A DNA stretch of 64,000 bases from an uncultured Myxococcales bacterium (lineage in GTDB: Bacteria > Myxococcota_A > Bradymonadia > UBA7976 > UBA1532). The notes under the pieces are model-generated. The model had not been told where the DNA came from and did not search any database. It was given only the letters and a program-made list of their open reading frames with translations. The stretch spans positions 31,763 through 95,762 of the forward strand of contig CAINDO010000071.1 of the NCBI GenBank assembly GCA_903847385.1. The letters run 5' to 3'. A program made the translations under genes and the position numbers. Below, in pieces: positions 1 through 10,000 of this stretch (within the stretch, counting starts at the first letter, position 1; the number at the start of each line of letters is the position of its first letter).

Positions 1-202
<202 letters not shown>

Positions 203-205
203 CGC

Positions 206-1090
206 TCACTCCGAGTCCTGAGGGATGCCGTGGCGTTCGCCGGCGATGACGCCGATACCCCCGACGCGACCGAGGCCGATCACGAAGGGCTGCAACTGGT
301 CCGACGCGGGGGCCGCGGCGAACGTCAGCACGTACATCGTGTGCACGGGTTTCTCCATGCGGATGATGTCGTGAATCTTGAGGATGTTCTCGTTCGTGAT
401 GTCGGTGTACCGCGACGGCACCTCGACCACGAAACAGTGCGACAGGTTCACCTGGGGCAGCACGATGGAGTCGAGCCCGATGCGGACCTGCCCCACGCGG
501 AAGCCCTTGTAGGGGAACCGGTTCTCCAGGAGCTTCGGCTCCACGCCCGTGAAGATCGACAGGAAGATCTTCAGGCCGCGCACGGTGCCGCGCCACTCGT
601 AGATCTCGATGGCCTTGCGGATGAGCTTGCGCTTGCGCTCCTCGGGCCAGCCCTGGTCGAGCGTCAGCGCCACCCAGCTCGCCAGCCAGTCGAGGAACTC
701 CGGCGGGGCCTCGCGGGGGTCGAAGCAGGTGTGGATGCCGTCCAGCTTGCGCTGGATGTCCGCGGCGATGTGGTCGAAAATCCACAGGAATTCGCGCAGG
801 AAGTGCCCGCCGTCCCGGTCGGCCTTCTGGAAGACCTGGGGCAGCGAGTGCAGCAGGCTCCGGCGCGCGACGACCAGCTCCACCGGCTCGTCCACCGCCA
901 CCAGCGTGCCGGGCCCGGGGCTCTGACCCGTGACCTCGTCCGCCGGCCGGTAGGCCTCCTGGTAGCGCACGGCGATCCGCTCGGGGTCGAAGCCGGCGTT
1001 GCGCAGCATCAGGCGCGCGTTCGTCAACGAGATGCCCGAGACTTCGGGCATTCGGACGGTGCGGCGCACGATTTGGCGAGGGGTGGTCAC
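206..1090 (-). CDS. Phage tail protein I-like baseplate protein with N-terminal PASTA-like domain
   Basis: 294 aa; PEFLDWLASWVALTLDQGWPEERKRKLIRKAIEIYEWRGTVRGLKIFLSIFTG is typical of tail protein I (P2 gpI/eCIS); N-terminal MPEVSGISLTNARLMLRNAGF...EVTGQSPGPGTLVAVDEPVELVVA is PASTA-like. Confidence 0.85.
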   Translation of the reverse strand: MTTPRQIVRRTVRMPEVSGISLTNARLMLRNAGFDPERIAVRYQEAYRPADEVTGQSPGPGTLVAVDEPVELVVARRSLLHSLPQVFQKADRDGGHFLREFLWIFDHIAADIQRKLDGIHTCFDPREAPPEFLDWLASWVALTLDQGWPEERKRKLIRKAIEIYEWRGTVRGLKIFLSIFTGVEPKLLENRFPYKGFRVGQVRIGLDSIVLPQVNLSHCFVVEVPSRYTDITNENILKIHDIIRMEKPVHTMYVLTFAAAPASDQLQPFVIGLGRVGGIGVIAGERHGIPQDSE

Positions 1091-1141
1091 GGGAGAACGG
1101 TCACTCTATCTCAGCCCGGGCCGCGGCCCGAGCACGGTGCA

Positions 1142-4141
1142 TCAATAAAACTGCTCGCGGGCCTTTTCGATCACGTCCACGTCCACGACGTAGACCAGCT
1201 CGTCCGGCGCCACCTTGATCTGCTCGACCTCTTCTTTGCGGTCTTCATCGCGCAGGCGGATGCGGTGCACCACGTCCACGCCCTCGACGTCCTCGATGAC
1301 GTGGTAGAGGTCCAGCTTGAGCACGTTGCGGCCGAAGGGCCAGCCATCGCCGTTGCGGCCGCCGATCAGCGGGTGCAGGAAGGTCCGCAGGCGCTTCTCG
1401 ACGGCCTCTTTGAGCTTGTCGAAGCTGCCCGTGGTCTTGCGGATGATCTCCACCTGCAGGCTGACCTCGACGTAGCGCGGCGGCACGACGGAAACGATGG
1501 TCGTGACCAGGCGGCGCTCCTCGAGGAAGTGTTTCACGCGGCGGAGCAGCTCCGTCGACGGGATCAGCTTCATCGTCAGGTCGAGGTTGCGGTCGTCGTA
1601 CTTGGGCACGACCACCACGGAGACCTCACCCTCGCGGCCGAGGGTGGGCAGGCACTTGGCGCGGGCGATGCCGTTGCTCGCCTGCAGCGTGAGCCACTCG
1701 TAGTCCTCGGCCGTGACCGCGCGGTTGCGGCTCTTGATCAGGTGCGGCCCGCGGATCTTGGCCTCTTCGACCGACTCCTGGTCGCTGCCGCCGCCGGCCG
1801 GGTACGGGTTGTTGACGGCCTCGATGTGCGCGATCGTGCGGCGCAGCGCGCAGATGGCGCTCGCCGTCACGTTGCCGCGCGCGCCACCGCCCACCCGGTA
1901 CATCTCGGCGACCACGTTGGCGGCGCCGGCGGGGGGGATCATGCCGCGGCGACCGTCGCCGAACCTGATCTCGCCCTTCACCCGGTCGACCACGTAGTGG
2001 CGGCTTCGGCCCGTGGACTCGAAGAAGCTCTCGACCTCGGTCCAGCGCACGGAGAAGCCGTTCTTGCCCGCGGGCACGATGGCGTCCTCGCCCTGCGTCT
2101 CCAGCAGCGTGCGGCGCTCCTCGCCCTCGGGGGTCTCGCGCTCGATGATCTGGACGCGCTGCCCCTCGAGCAGCGGCCCCTGCGAGAACCGGAAGGTCTG
2201 GTTCGGCGTGCCGTCCGACCGTCCGAGGATCTCGTTGCGGATCGTCGTGTGGTGCTGCGCGACGACTGCGTTGAGCAGGATCTGCGAGATGCGCGGCATC
2301 TGGTGATAGCCGCCCATCTCCAGGCGGGCGCGCACCCAGTGGAGCGGCTCGCCGAACCGCTTCGAGGGTTTCCAGTCGGCCGGCCCGATGATCTTCAGGA
2401 AGCCGCTCTCGGTGAAGGCGCGGGTGCCGTCCTCGGGGGCGAGGTCCACCCAGTCGCGGCCGTTCCAGTACTCCCAGACCACGCGCTGCTCGGCCGCCAG
2501 GGCGCGGTCGCGATCGGCGTAGTACTCGCGCAGGTACTCGGCGTGCCGGCGGTCCTGCTCGATCGAGGTCTTCTCCGCCATCCGGAAGTAGATGCGGGCC
2601 ACCTCGTTGGGCAGGGCCTTCTCGAAGCCGAGGTACAGCGCCGGGCTGTCCTCCGTCGAGGGCTCGAAGGCCTGGAAGGTCTTCAGCGGGGTCTTCGACG
2701 TCATGGAATGGTCGAAGTACGCGAAATCATTGTAGGTCAGGACGCTCTCGACCGCGTGGTCCTCCTCGGAGTACCGGAAGGTCAGGCCCTTGATGTAGGG
2801 CGGACGGAGGGGGCGCTCGTCGCGCCAGATCCACTTCACGCCGTCGAGCTCGTACTGGCCGGGGATGCCGTAGTCGCCCTGCTCCAGGCGAACGCGCAGC
2901 CAGGGCCCCATCTCGCCCTGCACCTCGACCTCGCCGAGGCCGCCCTTGGGCATACGGAACCGGACCTCGCCGGAGGTCGTGAAGGCCTCGGTGCCGTCCT
3001 GGAAGTCGAACTCGCTGCTGCCCGTGGAGCCCTCGCGCGTGGTGCGGCCGAGGGTCACCCACTTCTTCCCGTTGTAGTAGTCCCAGGCGATGATCAGGTC
3101 TTCGCTGGGCTGCGGCGGGTCCTTGAGGCGCGCCTCGGCGAGCTGGATGTCCACGCGGACCATCGAGCCGGCCTGGGTGGGGAGGGTCTGCGGGAGCAGG
3201 TAGAGCGTGTAGTTGGCGCGGGGCTCCTTGGAGAAGGGCTCCCAGACCGAGCTCAGGTCGCGGCTGTAGTACACGCCGCTGTCCACGTTCGTGTACGCCG
3301 CCGAGGGGGCGACGCCCTCACCGAGGACCTCGACGCGGGCCACCACGGAGTCGATGATCGTCTCGTGCGGGTCCTTGGGCGCCTCGGAGAGCCGGCCGCG
3401 GATCCAGGGCATCGTGACGCCGTTGAGCTCCAGCGGCTCGATCTTGTCGATGCCCTCGAAGGCGATGGCGCCGTCCTCGACCTCGGTCAGCGAGCGGGTG
3501 AGCTCGCGCCAGCGGCGGCCGTTCCAGTACTCCCAGGCCAGCAGCTCGACGATCGGGCGCATGGCCGAGGTGATGCGGACGACCAGGATCGAGTCCTCGC
3601 TGACCTTCTCGAAGCGTGGATCGCCCAGGTAGAGCGCGCGCTCCACGTGGGTCACGCCGCCGAAGACCTCGAAGCCCTCGGCGCGGCGGCCGTCGATGAA
3701 GGGGGTCTGGTCGGCGTACTCGTCGCTGACCTGCGTGTAGCAGCGGACGATGCGGTTGTCCGTGACGAGGATGTTGTCACTCGTCTCGAAGATGACCGGC
3801 TCCTCGCGGCCCGTGGCCATCGTCGAGACCGGCGTGCCGGCGGCCACCCACGTGGGTGGCGCCTTCTCGACCAGCTTGAACTGCAACAGCGCCCGAGCCG
3901 GCTGCGGGGGCTGCAGTCGCACCCCCATGAGGTTCAGGAACGCGATGTAGTTCTTGTCGGTGACCTTGTTCAGTCGATAGATGACCATCTCGGTCATCCA
4001 CGCGAAGAGCTCGATCATCGTGATGCCGGGATCGGACGGATTGAAGTTCGTCCACTCCGGGCAGTACTGGGGAATGAGCCGTTTCGCCTCTTCGACGATC
4101 TCTTTATGCGAGCGATCGTCCAGGTTCGGGACGGGGATCAC
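1142..4141 (-). CDS. Putative baseplate assembly protein, gpJ-like
   Basis: 999 aa; N-term MIPVPNLDDRSHKEIVEEAKRLIPQYCPEWTNFNPSDPGITMIELFAWMTEMVIYRLNKV typical of eCIS baseplate J proteins. Confidence 0.9.
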   Translation of the reverse strand: MIPVPNLDDRSHKEIVEEAKRLIPQYCPEWTNFNPSDPGITMIELFAWMTEMVIYRLNKVTDKNYIAFLNLMGVRLQPPQPARALLQFKLVEKAPPTWVAAGTPVSTMATGREEPVIFETSDNILVTDNRIVRCYTQVSDEYADQTPFIDGRRAEGFEVFGGVTHVERALYLGDPRFEKVSEDSILVVRITSAMRPIVELLAWEYWNGRRWRELTRSLTEVEDGAIAFEGIDKIEPLELNGVTMPWIRGRLSEAPKDPHETIIDSVVARVEVLGEGVAPSAAYTNVDSGVYYSRDLSSVWEPFSKEPRANYTLYLLPQTLPTQAGSMVRVDIQLAEARLKDPPQPSEDLIIAWDYYNGKKWVTLGRTTREGSTGSSEFDFQDGTEAFTTSGEVRFRMPKGGLGEVEVQGEMGPWLRVRLEQGDYGIPGQYELDGVKWIWRDERPLRPPYIKGLTFRYSEEDHAVESVLTYNDFAYFDHSMTSKTPLKTFQAFEPSTEDSPALYLGFEKALPNEVARIYFRMAEKTSIEQDRRHAEYLREYYADRDRALAAEQRVVWEYWNGRDWVDLAPEDGTRAFTESGFLKIIGPADWKPSKRFGEPLHWVRARLEMGGYHQMPRISQILLNAVVAQHHTTIRNEILGRSDGTPNQTFRFSQGPLLEGQRVQIIERETPEGEERRTLLETQGEDAIVPAGKNGFSVRWTEVESFFESTGRSRHYVVDRVKGEIRFGDGRRGMIPPAGAANVVAEMYRVGGGARGNVTASAICALRRTIAHIEAVNNPYPAGGGSDQESVEEAKIRGPHLIKSRNRAVTAEDYEWLTLQASNGIARAKCLPTLGREGEVSVVVVPKYDDRNLDLTMKLIPSTELLRRVKHFLEERRLVTTIVSVVPPRYVEVSLQVEIIRKTTGSFDKLKEAVEKRLRTFLHPLIGGRNGDGWPFGRNVLKLDLYHVIEDVEGVDVVHRIRLRDEDRKEEVEQIKVAPDELVYVVDVDVIEKAREQFY

Positions 4142-4217
4142 GGCAGCCTCCAGCGGGCCGCTTCCGGCTGGCCTGACATCACGTGCCTGAGTTCACTTCG
4201 TTCACGACGGCACGTAA

Positions 4218-4619
4218 TCATAGGTCGTCCTCACGGCGCAGGAAGAACGGGTAGACCAGGTTGTAGTGCGAGTTCGTGGCGCGGACGACGTACTTGATGT
4301 CCAGGAGGAGCGTGTTCTCCTGGTCCGGATCCGGGCGGCACTCGCAGTTGATCTCTTTGATGCGGGGCTCCCACTTGCGCAGGCACTCGTCCGCGTAGAA
4401 GCCGACCAGGTTGCGGGTGTGGGCGTTGTTCGGGGCGAAGACCAGGTCGTGGATGCGGCAGCCGAAGTCCGGCCGGTACACCCGCTCGCCGACGGCGGTG
4501 CCCAGGATGATGCGGATGCTCTCCTCGATGTTCTCCTCGTGAGAGGACAACGAGACGCCTCCTGCGCTGTCGACGCCGAGGGGGAACCGGAAGCCGCGTC
4601 CGAGGAAGCTTTTGTTCAC
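4218..4619 (-). CDS. GPW/gp25 family baseplate wedge protein
   Basis: GTG start (VNKSFLGRGFRFPLGV...) inside ORF 4218-4772; EENIEESIRIILGTAVGERVYRPDFGCRIHDLVFAPNN is the gp25 signature. Confidence 0.9.
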   Translation of the reverse strand: MNKSFLGRGFRFPLGVDSAGGVSLSSHEENIEESIRIILGTAVGERVYRPDFGCRIHDLVFAPNNAHTRNLVGFYADECLRKWEPRIKEINCECRPDPDQENTLLLDIKYVVRATNSHYNLVYPFFLRREDDL

Positions 4620-5263
4620 CCGATTCTGCCTTCGAAGCCTTCGTTGCAGACCCCGCACCGGATCCGGACGTGAGGCGGCGAGTGGTCGATCTGCGTCAGG
4701 GGTTCGCTGCAATAGGGGCAGCGCAGCCCGGACTGCCGGCCGTTGTGCACGGACTCGACAATGTCGGCCCAAAGCATCAGCGCGTCCAGATCACCGGCGT
4801 TTTCCGCCGGCAGCGACCAGTTCCACGGTTTCTTCTGCGGAGGCGGCGCCCCGGGCTCCGGCTCGTTCGACGCGATGAGGCGCCCGGCGGCGGTGCGGGG
4901 GCGCGGGGCCTCGACCACACGCACGCCCGTGGAGGGCGCGCCGCTGCGGGCGACGGGGCTCGCGCTCTCGTTGGTCGTTGCGGGCGAGGGCGCCGCGGCG
5001 GGGGGCGCTGCGGCGGCGGCCTTGGCGGCGCGCTGGCGGGCGGCCATCTCCTGCGCTTCGGCGTACAGGGCGTCGTCCCGGCCGTGACCGAGGCGGGCCT
5101 CGAAGCCCTCGCCGCAGGTCGGACAGCGCACGCGCACCATCACGCCCTCCGTCGAGGTCTCGAGCGGGCGGGCGCCGCAGAGCGGGCAGGCGTGGCCCGT
5201 GAAGCGGCCGTTGGCCACCTGCTCGGCGACGTCATACCAATCGATGATGGCCGATTCGTCCAT
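4616..5263 (-). CDS. Double zinc-ribbon protein of unknown function within eCIS locus
   Basis: Start chosen at MDESAIIDWYDVAEQ; two CxxC-x(n)-CxxC modules (CPLCG..CPTCG and CPYCS..CGVCN) separated by an Ala/Pro-rich linker; stop overlaps the gp25 GTG start. Confidence 0.75.
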   Translation of the reverse strand: MDESAIIDWYDVAEQVANGRFTGHACPLCGARPLETSTEGVMVRVRCPTCGEGFEARLGHGRDDALYAEAQEMAARQRAAKAAAAAPPAAAPSPATTNESASPVARSGAPSTGVRVVEAPRPRTAAGRLIASNEPEPGAPPPQKKPWNWSLPAENAGDLDALMLWADIVESVHNGRQSGLRCPYCSEPLTQIDHSPPHVRIRCGVCNEGFEGRIG

Positions 5264-5320
5264 GCGTGGCGTCGTCACCCGGCAGTGAAGCCGGGGGACC
5301 ATAACACAGGGGGCCGGGGG

Positions 5321-6418
5321 CTACCAGCCGCAGCGCTCGGCGGAGATCCGGCTCGTGTAGCCGCCGCCGGTCTGGACCTTGGACGTGAAGATGTGGGTGA
5401 CCTGGTCGATCAGGTAGTTGCCGTCGTAGCGGGTGCCCACGTTCTTGATGCTGATGATGCCGCCGGCGCGCAGCTTGGCGTTGCCCTGCACCTCGATGTC
5501 CGCGCGGATGAAGGTCCGGGCGTACTCGTTGAGTTTGGTGCGCGCGATCTTGTCGGCCTCCTGCTGACTGAAGACTTTGTAGTCCACCAGCTGCCGCTCG
5601 GTCTCGCCCCAGCTGTCGGTCACCTCGGCGGGGGCCGACGTCTGGCCGCCCATGTTGCCGTAGACCTGGCTGGCCGCCGCCTTGCCGATGATCTCCTTCT
5701 TCTGCGCCGGATCCCAGCCGCGAACGATGACCTCGCTCACCACGCGGCCGAGGGACTGCCGACCGTCGAAGCGGCGCAGCGGGATCTCGTCCCCGTTCGG
5801 GTTCTCGTAGACCGCCTTGACCTCGGGCGTCGCGCTCACGTCCGGCGCCTTGAAGCGCACGGTGGTCGAGCTGGTCAGGTGGTTGATGCAGAGGTCGAAG
5901 TCCAGCCAGCCGGCGATGCCGCGGGCGAAGTCCAGGTCCGTCTGGTTGTGCTGGACCACGTACTCGCGCATGAACGCCGTGTCGTCCGCCTGGACCTGGA
6001 GGCCCTTCTCCTGGGCGACCTGGCTGATGATCTCGCTGAACTTCTGCTGCAGGAACGTGCGGGTCTTGCGGCCGCGGGTCAGCTTGTGGAGACCGTCGAA
6101 GGCCCGCGCCACGAAGACGCGCGGCTGGTTCTCTGCGACCTTCACCTGCGTGCCGACGATCTCACCCTCGAAGATCTTCTGCGGGGCGGCGCCGGTGTAG
6201 CCGACCGCGACCTCGATCTTGGTGCCGGGCCCCAGATCTTCGCGCGTGTCGTAGGTCGACGACTCCTGGGCGTGGTTGTTGAACTGGAGTTCACAACTGC
6301 CCGGGGCCTGCCGGCGCAAATCGACGATGATCTGCTGCAGGTGGGCGTCGTCGTCCTGCGACAACTCCTTGCCGTTGAGCTTGACCTTGTACTGAGGGAC
6401 CCAGGATTCGTTCGGCAC
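5321..6418 (-). CDS. Phage late control D / gpD-like protein (VgrG-type hub)
   Basis: 365 aa; VKLNGKELSQDDDAHLQQIIVDLRRQAPGSCELQFNN...FDGLHKLTRGRKTRTFLQQKFSEIISQVA typical of gpD family. Confidence 0.85.
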   Translation of the reverse strand: MPNESWVPQYKVKLNGKELSQDDDAHLQQIIVDLRRQAPGSCELQFNNHAQESSTYDTREDLGPGTKIEVAVGYTGAAPQKIFEGEIVGTQVKVAENQPRVFVARAFDGLHKLTRGRKTRTFLQQKFSEIISQVAQEKGLQVQADDTAFMREYVVQHNQTDLDFARGIAGWLDFDLCINHLTSSTTVRFKAPDVSATPEVKAVYENPNGDEIPLRRFDGRQSLGRVVSEVIVRGWDPAQKKEIIGKAAASQVYGNMGGQTSAPAEVTDSWGETERQLVDYKVFSQQEADKIARTKLNEYARTFIRADIEVQGNAKLRAGGIISIKNVGTRYDGNYLIDQVTHIFTSKVQTGGGYTSRISAERCGW

Positions 6419-6442
6419 GGGGCTCTCCCTTTCGCGGCTTTC

Positions 6443-7069
6443 TCAGCGCAGGATGGGCGGGATCATCAGGCGCTGCCCCGGCTGGAGCTGCAGCGGATCG
6501 TCGATGCCGTTGGCGTCCGCGATGCGGCGCCACTCGGCGGGGTCGTCGTACTCCCGCGCGGCGATGGTCTGCAGGGTCTCACCGCGCTGAACGGCGTGCA
6601 GCTTGGCGTGATCGGGGCTCTGCTTCTTGATCTCCTGCTGCTGCTCGGTCGCCGAGGCGGCCTGGCGCAGGGCCAGCGTGCAGGTGGCCCGGACGGGGGT
6701 GCCGTCCTCCTTGAACATCGTGAAGCGGTGGTTGATGGACTCCACCACGCCCTTGAACTTCAGCGCAGCCCACGACACCAGCAGCAGCGGCGGCCGGTGC
6801 AGGTCGGAGTCGATCTTGGCCAGCACGTGCAGGCGATCGGTGTGCAGGCGGACGTCGGAGCCGGCCTCGTAGGTGTCGAAGAAGAGCTCCAGGTTGAGCG
6901 TCTCGCCCTGACCCGTGGTGAACTGCATCTCCGGTGCGTCCAGGCCCGCAGAGGCGTGCGGATTCCACGGCACGCTCTTGGAGATTGTGTACTCCTTCGG
7001 GTTGAACAGCGCCACGATCGGAACTCCGGCCATTTTGCCGTCCAGCGCGGTGATGAAGAGCTTGTCCAT
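6443..7069 (-). CDS. LysM-containing eCIS tube-associated protein (Afp7-like / gp53-like)
   Basis: 208 aa; N-term PIVALFNPKEYTISKSVPW..., C-term LysM HAVQRGETLQTIAAREYDDPAEWRRIADANGIDDPLQLQPGQRLMIP. Confidence 0.88.
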   Translation of the reverse strand: MDKLFITALDGKMAGVPIVALFNPKEYTISKSVPWNPHASAGLDAPEMQFTTGQGETLNLELFFDTYEAGSDVRLHTDRLHVLAKIDSDLHRPPLLLVSWAALKFKGVVESINHRFTMFKEDGTPVRATCTLALRQAASATEQQQEIKKQSPDHAKLHAVQRGETLQTIAAREYDDPAEWRRIADANGIDDPLQLQPGQRLMIPPILR

Positions 7070-7072
7070 GGT

Positions 7073-10000
7073 TCAGTCCCACTCGTCTTCGCCGACGCGG
7101 ATGGCGTCGAGCTCGATTTGGCGCTTGAGCTGCGAGATCACCTCATGCGCGATCTTGTCCAGTTCCTCCGGGCTCAGGGATTCCTCGATCTGACCTTCGG
7201 CCAGGCGGTGGCGGGCGTCTTCACCCGTCTCGGCCTGGCGGGCCGGGCGCTCCCCGTCTTCGGACTTCAAGGGGCCGCTGCCGCCGGCTCGGCGGGCGCC
7301 CGTGTCCACCATCACGCGGCTGGCCGGAGCCGAGGGCGTGGTGATGGTGACGTTCGGGCCGCGATTGCCGAAGAGCGGCTGCGACTGCGTCGGCGTGGTC
7401 GGGTTCACCAGGGCGCGGTCGTCTGCGGCGCCGACCGACAGCGTCGAGACGTTGGCCGGCGTGCGGTCCGTCGGCGTGGCCAGGGCGCCAGGGGCCGAGC
7501 GGCCGCTTCGGGTGCCGCCGGTGGCCTTGAGGAAGGTCGACGCCGTGCCGCTGCCGGAGCCGCCGGCGTCCATCACGGCGCCGGGGTTGCGCTGGGCCGC
7601 CTGCTCGAAGGCCACGAGGGCGCGGTCCAGGTTGCCTACGCGGAAGGCCTCGGGGAGCGCGGACGCGCCGATCTCCGGAGAGGCGGTGCGGCCCTCGGGC
7701 AGCACGAGCGACGCGAGCGTGGGCGGATCCCAGCCGCTCGGGGCGGTCGGGCGGACGGTGTTCGCGCCGGAGTTCGAGTGCGCGCGCTGGGCGCCGGCCG
7801 ACGTGGAGCGTGGGCTCGGGGCGCTGGGCCACGGGCGCAGACCGCGGGGCTCGGTGAAGCCCGCGGCCGCCAGCAACCGCGCGGCGTTCCGCGTGTTCGA
7901 GCGGCTCGCCGAGGGCGTCGTTCCTGCGGCTCGACCCGCGCTGCGGGCCGACTCGACGGCGCCCGGGGCGGTCGTCGTGTCACCGGCGGGCTCGCGGTCA
8001 CCGAGGGCCTCGAGGAACACGGCGGTCGGCGCGTCCTCGGCCAGCAGGCTGGCCAGGGCGGGGGAACCGGCGCGGGCCAGCGCGCGGAGCACGGCCGGCT
8101 CGGCGCCGGACTGGCGCAGGGCCGCAGCCATCGCGGCGGGCACGAGGACCGTGTGGCCGGCGACGCGGAGGACCGCCATGGGGCGACCCGCGGAGAGCGC
8201 GGACTCGTAGCCGGCGGACAGAGCGGCCGGGCGCGCCAGGGGCGTGGCGGGCGCCTCGCCCAGGGGCGGGCGGCCGCGCTGGGGTCGGGCTGTCGAGGCG
8301 TCCGTGGGCGGCGTGGCGCTCGCCGAGCGAAGCGGCGTCGCGCGGGTGGCCGCGTCGGTGGTCGGCTCGGCGGCGACGGGGGCATCCCCGAGCGTCGGCG
8401 CTTGCACCAGCGTGCCGCGGTCGAGCTCGTCGACGAGGCGGTTGGTCGCCGGTGCGAGGCGTGACTCGACGGCCACGGACAGGGGTGCAGGCTCGAACCC
8501 GCTGGGGCCGGCGGGGCGTCGGCCGAGGGCCTCGGCGCGCGACTCGGCCGGCGTGGGGGCCGCGCCGCTCTGGGGCGCCATGCGCAGCGCGGCGTCCGCG
8601 GCGGCGAACCCGCCGAACTTCGGGGTTAGGGCGCGAACGACGGCGGTCGCCTCTTCCACGCGCAGGCCAAACCGCAGGGTGAGCTGGGCGAACACGGCGG
8701 CGGGCCCGAAGGCCTCGGCCGTGGCGCGCCAGGTCTGCGGCGAGGCGAGCTCGACGCGTGCGTCCGCGGTCGGGCGAGGCGACTGCGCCGTCGGGGTGCT
8801 CTCGACGAGGCCGAGCGCAGCGGCGAGGCGCGTCTTCGGCTTCTCGCCGACCGGTGCGGTGGTCCCGGGGCGCTGGGTGGCGCTGGAGCGGGACCCCGGT
8901 GCGGCGGCGTTGGCGCGGGGCGAGCCGCTGACGGTCGTGACTGCGGTGGCTGGGTCCACGCGGCGGTTCGCCGCGGCCAGGGCGGCGGCCGGTGAGGTCC
9001 GGTTCGCCAGGCTCGGCGACAGCGCGCCCGGGAGGCCAGGTCGCCCGGGCGTGAGGAGCGTGGGTGTCCGGGGGGTCGGTGCGGTCGGTGCGGTCGTCGC
9101 TTCGGCGCGGGCGCGTTCCTGCGCCTGGGGAGCGGGGGGCGTCCGACGGGGGCGGACCTGGGCGCCCTCCGTGACCTCGGGCGTCGTGTCGCGCTCCGCC
9201 GTGGGCTGCACCAGCTCGGCGGTGGGCGCGTCCTCGACCAGGGCGAGGTCGCGGCCCGGCAGGACCACGCGCGGGCCCCAGGGGCCGTCTTCCTCGGTAG
9301 GGAAACGCGCGGCGATCAGCTCGGCGATGTCTGCGGCGACGATGCCTTGGGCCACGTGACCCTGGGGCGCCGAAGCGAGCGGGAGGCCGGCGTCGAGCGT
9401 GAATCGCTGGGTGGCGCGGGCGGTGGCCGAGTCGACGAAGGTCTCGGAGTAGGAGGCGAGCGGGGCCGCAGCGGACCGAGGCGAGCGACCGCCGGGCTCC
9501 GTGGGGGCATCGCGCCCGGCGAGGAGTTGCGCGGCGATGCGGGTGCGCGCTTTCGGGGCGGAGGCGGTCTGGGTCGAGTCGGCGCGGGCCGCGGCGGCCG
9601 TGGGCGAGACGAGGCGTTCGACGGCGCGCTCGGCGGCCTGGGCGGCCGGGCTGACGCGGGGAACGCTCACGGGGACGATGAGGCCGTGTGCGACGGCGCC
9701 CATCCGGCCATTGAACAGCGCGGGGAGGACGACCTGGGCGATGGACGCCCGGCTCATGGGGGCAGGCGCGACTTCGGGCGTTCGGCGGGCGGGGCTCGCC
9801 CGGCCACCAGGGCGGTCCGGCGCCGCGGTGCTGGGCAGGATCGTGCGGGCGCTGGGGCGCGTCGAGACCGGGGCGCGCGCGTCGTGGCGGCGTGCGCGGC
9901 CGGGAAGGGCCAGCCCGCGGGGCTCACCCTCCGAGGCGGGGGCCTGCGACGACCCGGCCGTCGGTCGGACCAGCGTGGTCTCGGAGACGTCCAGGCCGGA

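Noticed and set aside
4670-8464. 1264-aa plus-strand ORF
   Set aside because: Antisense to gpD, LysM and the giant eCIS protein genes; no recognisable domain; typical GC-rich shadow frame
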